Shown here piece after piece: positions 32,274-41,368 of a stretch of 61,535 nt of DNA. The position numbers and the translations under genes are program-made. The notes below the pieces were generated by a model. That model worked only from the letters and a program-made list of their open reading frames with translations. It ran no database searches and was not told the origin of the DNA. Location of the stretch: NCBI GenBank assembly GCA_001723765.1, contig MAYW01000008.1, forward strand, positions 1-61,535. Reading direction: 5' to 3'. Origin of the DNA: Candidatus Scalindua rubra (GTDB lineage Bacteria; Planctomycetota; Brocadiia; Brocadiales; Scalinduaceae). Every line of letters begins with the position of its first letter. The stretch's first letter is position 1.

Positions 32274-34742
32274 ATGGAAAGTTTATCCACAGAAAAGGAC
32301 AAAACCATAGCGCAATTGATAAAGGAAAACTACATCCTAAAACCTATAAAATTTATAAGGGGAATTTTTTCGTGGTATTTCTATCAAAGAGAAACCCTAG
32401 AGAATAAATTAAAGCAAAAAGAAACACAAATAGATGACTTGAAGGCACAATTAAACATTGTAAATCATATGTATGAAGAAGGAAGAAACCTCTTAAAGGA
32501 ACAAAAAAGAGATTTAGAAGAAATGTTAAAGATAGAACGTAAAGGCGCAAATATCCCTTCTTTGTTACAGTTAGGAAAGAAAAAGGTTAAGATTTCTCAA
32601 AGATCTAAAGTAAAGTTAAATAAGCTGAAGGCAAAAATAGAGAGATTAACTAAAGCTGGAATCCCTACTGCACCGGAGGGATATTATGAATTAGGTATTC
32701 TAGCATATTACAATGATAAGATTGACGAAGCAATCAAGCAGTGGGAAACAGTAATAGAGTTAGATAAAAACAACTTGAATACCTGCCATAATCTAGGAAT
32801 TGTTTATTACGAGGTTGGAATGTATGATGAAGTTATTTCCATATTAAATAAAGTTGTAAAGGTTAATCCTAAAGATCAATCTTCGCATTATTGCCTTGGA
32901 CTTGCTTATAAAGAGAAGCGAAATTTTGGTCCTGCTATTTCAGAACTTAAAAAGGCCTTAACATATAATCATAATGAGGAATCAATATACTATAATCTTG
33001 GTTTATGTTTCGAATATAATGGTGAAATTGATGAAGCAATAAATACATATAATAAAGTACTAGAATTCAATCCAAAGCACATCAATACGGCCTTTAATCT
33101 TGGCGTTCTTTATAGAAAAAAAGGATTGATTGATAAAGCAATTTCTGAATTAAATAAAGTCGTACACGCTAAATCAGTAAACAAAACGACGCAATTGGAC
33201 AGACAAACAAATCTTCCTAGCACAAGTGACACCATCGGGCAGGAAGATGGACAACTCCGCTCCCAGCAGAACGATAACGGATTAGCTGTTGAAAAAGCAG
33301 GCGCTTCTGATGTAAATACACACTACTATCTGGGACTTTGTTACAAAGAAAAAGGATTGATTTCAAATGCAAAGAAAGAACTTGATAATGCCTTAAAAAT
33401 TGACCCTGAACACGTTGCTTCACTTTATAACCTTGGTATTATTTACAAAAAAGATGGGGATAATCAAAAAGCTGCTTCCAAATTTAAAGCAATCTTAAAC
33501 ATCGACCCTAAATACCAGGATGCACATTACAATATGGGACTTATTAATTATAAAGAAGGAAAATACGATGAAGCCATTTCCGAATATAAGGAAGCATTAG
33601 TTAGTAATAAAGACAAAGCAGATATTTATTACAATATGGGACTCTCTTATTACAAAAAAAAGTTATTTGAAGATGCAATCTCAGCTTATAACGATGCACT
33701 AAAAATAGATAATAAGCATGTCGGTGTCTTGTTTGAATTGGGCAATACATTTAATAACACGGGAAAACACGAAAGGGCTATTTCTTTGTTTAAAAAGGTT
33801 TTAATACTTAATCCCAATAATGCATCATGCTACTTTAATCTTGGTATTGCTTACAGGGCAAAGAAAATGCTGAATGAAGCATACGAGGTATTTAAAAAAG
33901 CACTTGATATTAACTCAAATCACGCTGAAGCCTGGCACGCTCTCGGTACTGTGTGTAGAGAAAGAGGAAATCATGATGAAGCCGTTCATGCACATAAAAA
34001 GGCTTTAACAATAAATCCTGATTATGCAGAGGCCTATAATAATCTTGGTATTATTTGTGATGACAACGGAAGATTAGAAGATGCTATTACAAACTATATG
34101 AAAGCCATTAAAATTAGATCTGATTATGTGGTGGCATACAATAATCTTGGAGTTGTCTATTCCAAGCAAGGTAAAATAGATAAAGCAATACCATTCTATA
34201 AGGCAGCTTTGGATTTAAATCCTGATTATGCAGAAGCACATAATAATTTAGGAATAGCATACGATAGTAAAAAAATGTACAACGAGGCAATTGAACAATA
34301 CAAAATTGCAATTGAAAACAACTCAGAATATGCTGAGGCATATAATAATCTCGGTACTGCTTACGTAAAAAAGGTAATGTTCACTCAAGCAATTTCACAA
34401 TACAAGAAAGCTATTGAGATTAATCCTGAATATGCAGAAGCTCACTATAATATTGGTATTGCTTATAGTAAAAAGAAGATGCATGACAATGCTATTGCGT
34501 CGTTTAGAAAAACTATAGAATTAAATCCCGATGACGAATCAGCTCATTACAATTTAGGTATAGTTTATAGTAAAAAGAGAATGTATGATGATGCAATCCT
34601 TGAATATAAGAAAGTAATTGAGTCTAATCCAAACTTACCAGATGTTCATTATAATCTGGGAGTGGTCTATCGTGAAAAGGGGATGTTACTTCAGGCAAGT
34701 AGAGAATTGTTTTTATATAAAAAATTAAATAGTAGTAAATAG
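32274..34742 (+). CDS. Large TPR-repeat scaffold protein
   Basis: The 822-residue protein starts directly after the ppdK stop (TAAATG) with a coiled coil (about 38-85, 'RETLENKLKQKETQIDDLKA') and then carries some 16-17 TPR units of 34 residues ('YAEAYNNLGIAYDSKKMYNE' type). The array is interrupted at about residues 302-340 by a Gln/Ser/Asn-rich linker ('TQLDRQTNLPSTSDTIGQED'). No signal peptide is clear, so it is probably a cytoplasmic assembly scaffold. Coupling to ppdK is structural; a functional link is unproven. Confidence 0.9.
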   Translation: MESLSTEKDKTIAQLIKENYILKPIKFIRGIFSWYFYQRETLENKLKQKETQIDDLKAQLNIVNHMYEEGRNLLKEQKRDLEEMLKIERKGANIPSLLQLGKKKVKISQRSKVKLNKLKAKIERLTKAGIPTAPEGYYELGILAYYNDKIDEAIKQWETVIELDKNNLNTCHNLGIVYYEVGMYDEVISILNKVVKVNPKDQSSHYCLGLAYKEKRNFGPAISELKKALTYNHNEESIYYNLGLCFEYNGEIDEAINTYNKVLEFNPKHINTAFNLGVLYRKKGLIDKAISELNKVVHAKSVNKTTQLDRQTNLPSTSDTIGQEDGQLRSQQNDNGLAVEKAGASDVNTHYYLGLCYKEKGLISNAKKELDNALKIDPEHVASLYNLGIIYKKDGDNQKAASKFKAILNIDPKYQDAHYNMGLINYKEGKYDEAISEYKEALVSNKDKADIYYNMGLSYYKKKLFEDAISAYNDALKIDNKHVGVLFELGNTFNNTGKHERAISLFKKVLILNPNNASCYFNLGIAYRAKKMLNEAYEVFKKALDINSNHAEAWHALGTVCRERGNHDEAVHAHKKALTINPDYAEAYNNLGIICDDNGRLEDAITNYMKAIKIRSDYVVAYNNLGVVYSKQGKIDKAIPFYKAALDLNPDYAEAHNNLGIAYDSKKMYNEAIEQYKIAIENNSEYAEAYNNLGTAYVKKVMFTQAISQYKKAIEINPEYAEAHYNIGIAYSKKKMHDNAIASFRKTIELNPDDESAHYNLGIVYSKKRMYDDAILEYKKVIESNPNLPDVHYNLGVVYREKGMLLQASRELFLYKKLNSSK

Positions 34743-34777
34743 AATAAATAGTTTCAAATAAAGCAGTATAAGCGCGC

Positions 34778-35587
34778 ATGTCTACTAATAGGAATTTCGA
34801 TTACATTTTTAAGGCTGTAATTGTGGCGTTGGCAACAGCAGTTCTTTCAGGTATAGGTTATTTGACTTTAGTAGTTATAAAAAAACCCGATTTAGAGACA
34901 AAGTTCGAAAAACAAGATGAACTTATCAAGGACGTAAAAATAGCTCTCTTAACTAAATGGGGCAACACCACAACAGAGACTAAAAAACTAGCAAAAGAGA
35001 TAAAGTTGCTTAAAGAGAAGCTTGAAGTGAAAACAGCAGAGGTTCAGCGTCTGGAGGAGCTCCTTACACCTTTTCGATCTATCGCCCTTGAGCGCTTCTC
35101 CGGCGATGAAAAGGAAGCGCTCATGAAACTCGCTGAGCGTATTAAAACACTCGAACAACATGTCAGTAAGTATGTGTTTAAACCATTGTCCCCTGATATT
35201 CGTACACAGGTTATAAAACAACTAACGGGTTTGCAGAAGATATATAAAGATAATAACTTGCATATAGAGCTGACACACGAAACCTGGACACCTCCAAATA
35301 CACGCAAATATGCAAATCAACTGGCAGCGATACTGGCAGAATCAGAGTTAAATGTTACTGGACCTGGCTTTGCAACAGTTGTACATCCTGACAATCAATC
35401 CTTTCCTCTTGAGTGGGGCTATAACAATGGACAGAAGGAATTGGTCAATAAGCTATTCATGATCTTAAATGCAGTACAATCTTGCAAGAACTTTGCTGCC
35501 AGAAAGGATCTCAGTCTAGGACGTATAAGAATACACATGGCAGGAGATGTAATTTTTGATGACCAGGGTCGAGTACTATTTGAGTAA
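34778..35587 (+). CDS. Membrane-anchored coiled-coil hypothetical protein
   Basis: The 269-residue protein has one TM segment (about 11-33, 'FKAVIVALATAVLSGIGYLTLVVI'), a long coiled coil (about 45-97, 'LKEKLEVKTAEVQRLEELL') and a C-terminal globular domain of about 150 residues ('LQKIYKDNNLHIELTHETWTP … GRIRIHMAGDVIFDDQGRVL') that I do not recognise. It lies 35 bases downstream of the TPR gene and may be its membrane partner. Function unknown. Confidence 0.68.
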   Translation: MSTNRNFDYIFKAVIVALATAVLSGIGYLTLVVIKKPDLETKFEKQDELIKDVKIALLTKWGNTTTETKKLAKEIKLLKEKLEVKTAEVQRLEELLTPFRSIALERFSGDEKEALMKLAERIKTLEQHVSKYVFKPLSPDIRTQVIKQLTGLQKIYKDNNLHIELTHETWTPPNTRKYANQLAAILAESELNVTGPGFATVVHPDNQSFPLEWGYNNGQKELVNKLFMILNAVQSCKNFAARKDLSLGRIRIHMAGDVIFDDQGRVLFE

Positions 35588-36417
35588 ACAACATTTTTTC
35601 TAAGCTCGGCTTAGAAAAAATTAGCGCCTACGGCGGACGACAATTGCCAACTGTACCCAGCTTAGCGGGGTGTAGCGGAATGGCTTTCTGTCAGAATAGG
35701 TACAGGCGGGTAGCCTTCCACGTCCAAGGGCTGTCGGCAAAGATGGTTAAATGTAACTCAAACCTTCAGGTTTGACAAATCACTGTCGTTGTTGGCTTGG
35801 CACAGCCGGGGGACTTGAGGAAACAAACATGACCAGCCTCTCTTTCGAGAGGTCTGTCGGCAGACGGGATTCATCCGGGCGGGCAGAAGGCCATTAATCC
35901 GAAACTATCATTCGCACAAGTCATTGACCACCGGCATAGCCGGGGGCTTGAGGAAAGCGCCTAAAAGAGGGTATTAATCCTATACTTTTTTCTAACCATT
36001 ATATTTTCTTGAAACGTCTAAGAATAAAGTTGGATTCACCCTGTGGAGTAATATAATAGCTCTACTCCACAGGGCTTAACCTACCCTACTTCATAAATCA
36101 ATTTGCAAAGCCATGTTTTTTTATAAAAAGCATTTTCTCGCTTTACACGGCATAGCCTTATTTAGTCACACCATAGCTGGTGGTTTACCTTACAAGTTAA
36201 CCCCTCACCCTAACCCTCTCCCCTGGGGGAGAGGAGAGGATGATGGGGACAACTGTATCTTGTTGATTTATAAGTACTTAAACCTGTCCTGACGACAGGT
36301 CAGGAATGGAAATTACTATACAATTTAATTGAAATTCCGTCCAAAAAAAAACGGGATATGAGAGGTTCTATAATATATCCTCTCATTCCCGTCAATAACC
36401 ATCATTACAAAACGCTA
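35588..36417. other. Intergenic region with several hairpin repeats
   Basis: No ORF is convincing in these 830 bases. Contents include a TCTAAGCTCGGCTTAGAAAA hairpin at about 35600-35619, the GGATTCATCCGGGCGGGCAG unit at about 35867-35887 (same family as the glnN leader core), two 'GCCGGGGG.CTTGAGGAAA' units at about 35807 and 35939, a perfect 12-bp inverted repeat at 36039-36050/36063-36074 (CCCTGTGGAGTA), and a CCCCTCACCCTAACCCTCTC repeat at 36201-36240. Confidence 0.5.
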
Positions 36418-36992
36418 TTACCAAATGCTGATACCAATTCCAGCGCTTGCTGTAGCATTACTCCGGCTTAGGCCTACGCCGGCCGTCATGCTTACATATT
36501 TAGCGATATGGCTTTGCCGCCAAATGCAACGGCATTCTCTCCCTTGTAGTTGGCGTAACCAACACCCAGCGAAATTCTTTTGCCTGGCGCTGGTTCAGGA
36601 ATACCTGCCAATGCCGCCGCAGAAGCAATACCTGAGAAGGCATCAGTGGCTACATTATCTATCTTGGCATCTAACTTCCGCAAATGTCTGAAATTCACGG
36701 CATCGAAGTCAGTAGTACCATCTGCAACGCCGGTAACACGAACCGGATCACCAGTATCCTCATCGGCAAAGGTTGCCCCTGAATCATCTAATGTCAGCTC
36801 TGTAGAGGTTGTACCACCACTTAACGTTGTGTTATTTTGACGGACGGTCAGCCCGTGCGTATCACCACTGGCGTCTGTTACTGTAAGGCTTGCCTGTGTA
36901 TTTGTGATGTCCATGTTGCCACGACCATTTGCCGCAACACCGTCATCATCCGCAACAATAGCAACGGTATCATTGGCGGAATTTAGCGTCAT
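36418..36992 (-). pseudogene. Trimeric autotransporter (YadA-type) adhesin, C-terminal remnant
   Basis: The minus strand from 36992 reads stalk-like repeats ('DTVAIVADDDGVAANGRGNM', 'TTLSGGTTSTELTLDDSGAT'), then 'VTGVADGTTDFDAVNFRHLR', then the YadA anchor 'KRISLGVGYANYKGENAVAF'. The frame stops at 'AISLNM', but a one-base shift near 36500 continues 'KYVSMTAGVGLSRSNATASA' and 'GIGISIW' to the stop at 36418, the expected outer-membrane anchor ending in an aromatic residue. The 5' part is missing: an IS element begins 12 bases upstream. Confidence 0.82.
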
Positions 36993-37109
36993 ATTACATA
37001 ATTATCGGCTAAATATATATTAGAAAAATATTAATGATATTTTGATTGGCTTATCGACGAGTTCTCCTTAAACTGCAAGGAGTAAAACCTTAAGAAAAAG
37101 GAGGTCTCG

Positions 37110-39044
37110 TTGAATTTTACAAAAACCGAACGACAAGAAAAATTTCTCAAACTTTTTAACGATGTTGAAAAATCTGGATTAACCGTGAAAGAATATTTTA
37201 AAAGTCAACATGCGCCAATAGGTATTGCTCAGTATTTCCGATTAAAAAAGAACTATGCCAAGCAAGGCGTAGACGGCTTGGAAGACCAACGCCATGCTGG
37301 AAATGCCCGGGAGATGACTGCAGAACAAATCGAATTAATCCACGGCACATTATCCTATAATCGTCATCTAACATCGCAATCATTGCAGCAAGAGTTATAC
37401 AATCAATGGAAAATCGAATTAACACGTTGCCGCATTGATCAATTCCGCCAACAATTCAAATTAACCCGCATTAAGTCGAAAACAAAAAAGCAAGAAATTC
37501 TTCAGTTTGCTGGTATTGAAATTTTCTCAGCCTTAGCACAACATGTTGGTATTCTTGAGCACTGGAACACAACGATTCAAAAGCGCTTACAAAAAGTCAT
37601 GGAAGCACAACCACAAAAAATCAAAAGAGATGGCGATCATATTTGGGCACGTAATCGAAACGGGACATTTTCTGTGCGTTACAATCGTCTTTCCAAGGTT
37701 CGTCATACGAAGTTTGCCTCCATTACAGATAAAGTCAAAAACAAAGATTTTTCCCGGTTATCTCTTTCTCAAATAACTGTCGATGTTTTGAATCGCAAAA
37801 ATCTAGCCGTAACATTGTTGCCTTTGGTAACGAATAATGGAGCAACGCGCAACATAAATACCCCTTTAGGGAATGCTTTGCAATATGGCTGCGGTTACAA
37901 TTATAAAAATGCCACCATTGACAAATATCTCAGAGAACTCAAGTATCTTCAGGTCTCAGAAGACTTGATTGATTGCAATGCAAGATTTTGGCATCAATTT
38001 TGGAAACGATACGATCCTCAGGATCACAAAGTAGCCTGTTATTATATCGACGGTAATGTCAAACCCTTATGGTCATCCAAACGCTGCCGCAAAGGTAAAG
38101 TAACTATGCCAGGCCGCGTCATGGGATGCTTAGAGCAAGTCATTATCCATGACGGCCCTGGCCGCCCTATGTATCTTCGCACATTTTCCGGCAATGCAGA
38201 TCTGCGAAAAAATGCTTTACGAACGATGGACGAATTGGACGCACTATTAAATGAAGAGCAGCCGCCTCGCACAAAGAAATCCCGCTGTAGTCGTGTGCTG
38301 ATCATTGACGGGGCCGGCAACGCCGTTGAAACACTCAGAGCTTTTTCCGCCTCAGAGTATTATTACATTACCATCCTTGATACCAACCAAATTCAAAGCC
38401 GCAAATTTAAACATCTTCAAATACCGCAACGTTATCAACACGGACCGGGAGCGTCCCTTACAGATTGTCGTATAGAGTTAATTGACTCAAAAGAACCCAA
38501 GTACATTTACGAAAGTCGTGCCATACACGTTAAATGGGACAATGGCAAAGAATGTTGTTTAGTGACAAGTATCCCTGAAACCATTTTTGATGCTTCAGAA
38601 GTTGTGAAAGCTTATTTTGATCGTTGGCCTTATTGCGAAAAACAATACGCCATGATGAAAGCCTCAACATGTTTTTATCAGGTTGTGGGCTATGGTAAAA
38701 AACTTGTTCCCGATGAAAAAATGTTAGAGAAAATCAAGAATCTTCAAATCGACCTGCGACAACTGCAAACAGAGTTGGCTGTTCCGCTCTCGCAAATCAC
38801 TGTTGAGGAGAAAAAACTTCAGGCTTTATTTGAGAAAGAACGTCGACTAAAAGAAAGAAGCAAAATTAATAAAGACGGTCAGCGCGAGCAGTCCCAACGA
38901 AATCAAAAAAATCTTAAATCTTGTCAGCGTGACATCGGAAGAATTCAACGCAAAATAACGACGATTGAAGAACCCTTTAAGAAACAATTTAACGTGTTAC
39001 GCAAACAGAGTAAAGAGTTACGCGCGCATTCAAGGCAAACGTAA
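37110..39044 (+). CDS. IS4-like DDE transposase, main part
   Basis: The TTG start at 37110 follows AAGGAGG (37098-37104). The N-terminal 130 residues are helix-turn-helix-like ('EYFKSQHAPIGIAQYFRLKK'). The catalytic region shows 'YIDGNVKPLWS' (first Asp), 'LIIDGAGNAVET' (second Asp) and 'YFDRWPYCEKQYAMMK', resembling the Y-R-E-K signature of IS4 transposases. A C-terminal coiled coil follows. The frame ends 'LRAHSRQT', while the continuation is in the frame at 38965-39351, so the protein has lost about 115 residues by a frameshift near 39010. Confidence 0.82.
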   Translation: MNFTKTERQEKFLKLFNDVEKSGLTVKEYFKSQHAPIGIAQYFRLKKNYAKQGVDGLEDQRHAGNAREMTAEQIELIHGTLSYNRHLTSQSLQQELYNQWKIELTRCRIDQFRQQFKLTRIKSKTKKQEILQFAGIEIFSALAQHVGILEHWNTTIQKRLQKVMEAQPQKIKRDGDHIWARNRNGTFSVRYNRLSKVRHTKFASITDKVKNKDFSRLSLSQITVDVLNRKNLAVTLLPLVTNNGATRNINTPLGNALQYGCGYNYKNATIDKYLRELKYLQVSEDLIDCNARFWHQFWKRYDPQDHKVACYYIDGNVKPLWSSKRCRKGKVTMPGRVMGCLEQVIIHDGPGRPMYLRTFSGNADLRKNALRTMDELDALLNEEQPPRTKKSRCSRVLIIDGAGNAVETLRAFSASEYYYITILDTNQIQSRKFKHLQIPQRYQHGPGASLTDCRIELIDSKEPKYIYESRAIHVKWDNGKECCLVTSIPETIFDASEVVKAYFDRWPYCEKQYAMMKASTCFYQVVGYGKKLVPDEKMLEKIKNLQIDLRQLQTELAVPLSQITVEEKKLQALFEKERRLKERSKINKDGQREQSQRNQKNLKSCQRDIGRIQRKITTIEEPFKKQFNVLRKQSKELRAHSRQT

Positions 39045-39351
39045 AGTTTATCATGTCGATGTTGAGCTCGACCAACTCATGACTAGTTTTCGATTAACCT
39101 TTGCTAACCTCTTAGTTTTTTTTGTAAAGGAAATCCTGGATAATACGCCCATAGAGATGAATACCTTAATCCAATCCATCTTATTTTTATTCGGGAAATT
39201 CGAACATCTTCCAGATCGCCGAAAAGTTTACATTAACAAAAATGAAAAAGATCCTCAGTTTATGAAAAAGCTACAAAAAGGATTATCGAAGCTGAACGCT
39301 TTGAAAATTCGCCATCCTAGTGGAGTGGCGTATGAATTTGTATTGAACTGA
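38965..39351 (+). pseudogene. IS4-like transposase, C-terminal continuation after frameshift
   Basis: From about 39010 this frame reads 'RIQGKRKVYHVDVELDQLMT' and 'SFRLTFANLLVFFVKEILDN', continuing the transposase to 39351 just inside the right inverted repeat. The region before 39010 is a shadow of the main frame. Either a mutation or a programmed shift separates the two parts. Confidence 0.65.
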
Positions 39352-39413
39352 GTATCATTTAATTTTTTCTAATATCTAGTTTAGCCGATTGTCATGTTTT
39401 AGGTAAAAAGAGT

Positions 39414-39442
39414 CTTTTCCCCACACACGTGGGGATGAACCG
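39414..39442 (+). CRISPR. Orphan type I-E-like CRISPR repeat (single copy)
   Basis: A 29-base unit containing CCCCACACACGTGGGGATGA + ACCG matches the well-known I-E/I-C-like form ('…TTCCCC(AC)ACACGTGGGGATGAACCG'). The internal CCCCAC…GTGGGG arms form the repeat hairpin. No second copy follows at the 60-base spacing expected, and no cas gene is in the window. It is a solitary relic or leader-proximal leftover next to an IS end. Confidence 0.6.
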
Positions 39443-39505
39443 TACACGAAGTGTAGAACATATCATCGAACAATTCGGTTTACAAAAAAAGACTATTATG
39501 TAGGA

Positions 39506-39667
39506 GTGCAGGCCGAAGTCAATGTTAACGGCGGTAAAGTTAATATAAGCGGAAGAAAAATCTACTTCAAAGATTTAGTTAAGTTCAATGGGAAGATAGT
39601 TGTTAGTGTTGATGAAAGCATTAAGACTGAGGTATTAAAAGAAAAAAATAAACTTTATGAGGAGTAA
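39506..39667 (+). CDS. Small ORF, possibly remnant (53 aa)
   Basis: The GTG start after TAGGAG gives 'QAEVNVNGGKVNISGRKIYF' and then 'KDLVKFNGKIVVSVDESIKT', a beta-rich sequence with coding-like composition. The frame is also open upstream to the CRISPR-like repeat. No family recognised. It could be the tail of a gene destroyed by the neighbouring IS. Confidence 0.35.
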   Translation: MQAEVNVNGGKVNISGRKIYFKDLVKFNGKIVVSVDESIKTEVLKEKNKLYEE

Positions 39668-39923
39668 ATTGAACCAATTGAAAAGAATAAAAAACTGGAA
39701 AGTACAAATAGCTCAGAAGTTTCCGGCGATGCTAATGGCGGTTAATGTGGCTGTGTGAGGTGATAAGCAATAGTCTTAAAAAATCCCCTTTAATTTGATT
39801 GTATAGGGATTTCCATTTATGTGTCCAAAATGGCGTGAAGCAGCGACATGGATGTCGCAGTAGCCATTTTGAAAGAGTTGCGCAGGATGCGTAACTCGAG
39901 GAGGTTATAGAATTTCCGAGACG
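39668..39923. other. Spacer with nested hairpins downstream of rpsI
   Basis: At about 39827-39873 CCAAAATGGC and GCCATTTTG enclose a second palindrome (GCGACATGGATGTCGC). A further pair, GAGTTGCGC/GCGTAACTC, lies at 39876-39898. They may act as a terminator for the minus-strand rplM-rpsI unit, although no T-run follows, or be a repeat element. Confidence 0.45.
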
Positions 39924-40334
39924 TTATCTCTTTGTCCATTGGAAGCTTGCTCTTGCCCCCTTTTGACCATACTTTTTCCGCTCTTTCATTCTACTGTCAC
40001 GAGTCAAAAGACCGGCGCCCCTTAGACTATCTGCAAGTGTTTGATCTGATTTATAAAGGGCTCTAGCAATACCTAAAGTTATCGCCCCGGCTTGACCGGT
40101 TAAACCACCACCGTGAACGTTTACAAACACATCGTATTTGCCGATGGTTTTCGTGGTTTTTAATGGCATTCTGACCGCAAATTTATCCCGATCCCTGCTG
40201 AAATAGTCATCCAGTTCTCTACTGTTAATGACAATCTTTCCGATGCCTTTTCTTATTCTGGCCCTTGCTACAGATGACTTTCGTCTGCCCGTACCCCAAA
40301 CAAAATCTGTATCATTACTCATTTTTGCTTCCAT
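39924..40334 (-). CDS. rpsI: 30S ribosomal protein S9
   Basis: The family core is '[20 protein letters not shown]', '[10 protein letters not shown]', '[20 protein letters not shown]', and it ends in the '[17 protein letters not shown]' tail that reaches the P-site tRNA. S9 normally ends 'SKR', so the last residues are only slightly divergent. The length of 132-136 depends on whether ATG 40334 or 40322 is used. It is encoded three bases after rplM in the standard rplM-rpsI pair. Confidence 0.97.
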   Translation of the reverse strand: MEAKMSNDTDFVWGTGRRKSSVARARIRKGIGKIVINSRELDDYFSRDRDKFAVRMPLKTTKTIGKYDVFVNVHGGGLTGQAGAITLGIARALYKSDQTLADSLRGAGLLTRDSRMKERKKYGQKGARASFQWTKR

Positions 40335-40337
40335 TAA

Positions 40338-40769
40338 TTAAATTTCCATAACCTTTGGCTTTTGAGCATCATGTGGATGATCTGGTCCTGAATAAACTTT
40401 CAGTTTTTTTATCATAACACGTCCAAGCCTTGTCTTCGGCAGCATTCTTTTAACCGCTAACTTTATAACCCTGTCCGGGTGTTTATCCAGCCATGTTTTT
40501 ACGGGATATTTCTTAAGCCCTCCGGAATAGCCTGAATGAGTGTAATAAACCTTATTATTTATCTTATTACCAGTCAATTTTACTTTTTCTGCATTAATAA
40601 CTATAACAAAATCTCCTGTATCGACATGAGGTGTATATATAGGCTTTGTTTTACCCTGGAGAATCATAGCAATACGGCTTGCCATTCTTCCCAAGACCTT
40701 ATCTTCGGCATCAATTAAACACCATTCTCTTTGAACTTCTTCTTTCTTAGCTAAAAAAGTCTTTGTCAT
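40338..40769 (-). CDS. rplM: 50S ribosomal protein L13
   Basis: '[20 protein letters not shown]', '[14 protein letters not shown]', '[20 protein letters not shown]' and '[10 protein letters not shown]' are L13 signatures. I place the start at ATG 40769 (MTKTFL), giving about 143 residues as in the family. The upstream in-frame ATG at 40823 overlaps the predicted -10 box (40821-40826), so it is unlikely to be used. ATG 40775 is an alternative. It is the first gene of the rplM-rpsI unit. Confidence 0.95.
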   Translation of the reverse strand: MTKTFLAKKEEVQREWCLIDAEDKVLGRMASRIAMILQGKTKPIYTPHVDTGDFVIVINAEKVKLTGNKINNKVYYTHSGYSGGLKKYPVKTWLDKHPDRVIKLAVKRMLPKTRLGRVMIKKLKVYSGPDHPHDAQKPKVMEI

Positions 40770-40820
40770 AATCATTTGTAAATTTGAAAGTGTATTATCC
40801 TGAACAAATTTGAATCTCAT

Positions 40821-40849
40821 CATATATCATACAATTCAAGACCTGTCAA
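40821..40849 (-). promoter_or_regulatory. Predicted sigma70 promoter of rplM-rpsI
   Basis: On the minus strand, a perfect TTGACA (40844-40849) and TATATG (40821-40826) are spaced 17 bases, about 50 bases before the L13 start chosen here. Confidence 0.5.
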
Positions 40850-40874
40850 TATTTTTATTTGATTTTTTATTTGA

Positions 40875-41241
40875 TTGTTTTTATTTGATTTAATGTATAA
40901 AGTTATTAAAATAAGAATTTTAGTAGAAAGTGAGTTTGTCTTGCAAAGAATAGATATATTATTCATGTCTTTGAAACATCAAATATGGAGGAGACTTTAT
41001 TACTTCTTTAATATAGAAGAAGTCGCTCAATCAGTAAAAAAAAAGAAAAGGAAACTGTAAACGATGTGGCGGTTGTTGCCATACCTCGATACGATGTCAG
41101 AACCTTTTATATGATGAAAGTGGTTTTGCAATTTGTAAAATACATGATTGTAGACCTCATATGTGCAAGTTATACCCATACAATGGAAGAGATTTTTTCC
41201 CACATCTAAAAGATAAATGTGGTTTTTGGTATGAAGATTAA
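40875..41241 (+). pseudogene. YkgJ-like cysteine-cluster (zinc/iron-chelating) protein, frameshifted
   Basis: The first frame from 40875 (or Met at 40893) ends in 'EEVAQSVKKKKRKL'. One base out of frame after the A-run at 41037-41045, the sequence continues 'GNCKRCGGCCHTSIRCQNLL' and 'CRPHMCKLYPY … DKCGFWYED' to TAA at 41239. CxxCxxCC plus later Cys residues is the YkgJ/UPF0153 metal-binding signature. The protein would be about 120 residues. Either slippage in the A-run or a real inactivation. Confidence 0.72.
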
Positions 41242-41321
41242 TTTATGTTTGACAGGATTTACTGGATATTCAAGATCATAAAAGAAAGATGAAAAAATCA
41301 TGTATATCTTGTTGATCCTGC

Positions 41322-41343
41322 AAAGCTGAGCTTAGCTTAGTCA
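41322..41343 (+). repeat. 22-bp leader repeat, copy 1 (before M16 protease)
   Basis: AAAGCTGAGCTTAGCTTAGT + CA, identical to 59068-59089. In both places the unit ends exactly 25 bases before the ATG of a plus-strand gene. Confidence 0.75.
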
Positions 41344-41368
41344 AAAAACAAATAGAGAGGAGTTTTTG

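Larger units (their letters stand above)
37004..39389 (+). mobile_element. IS element with about 30-bp terminal inverted repeats, IS4-like
   Basis: The left end 37004-37035 (ATCGGCTAAATATATATTAG…) and the complement of the right end 39358-39389 (ATCGGCTAAACTAGATATTA…) match over about 30 bases with a few differences. The element is about 2.4 kb and carries one transposase reading frame broken near its end. It adjoins the truncated YadA-type gene on the left. Target duplication is not clear. Confidence 0.8.

Noticed and set aside
36039..36074. Rho-independent terminator at the CCCTGTGGAGTA inverted repeat
   Set aside because: The stem is perfect but no T-run follows in either direction.
39443..39660. 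A CRISPR array following the orphan repeat
   Set aside because: No second repeat at 60-62 base spacing.
40770..40823. Longer L13 starting at 40823
   Set aside because: The upstream ATG overlaps the predicted -10 box and adds residues absent from the family.
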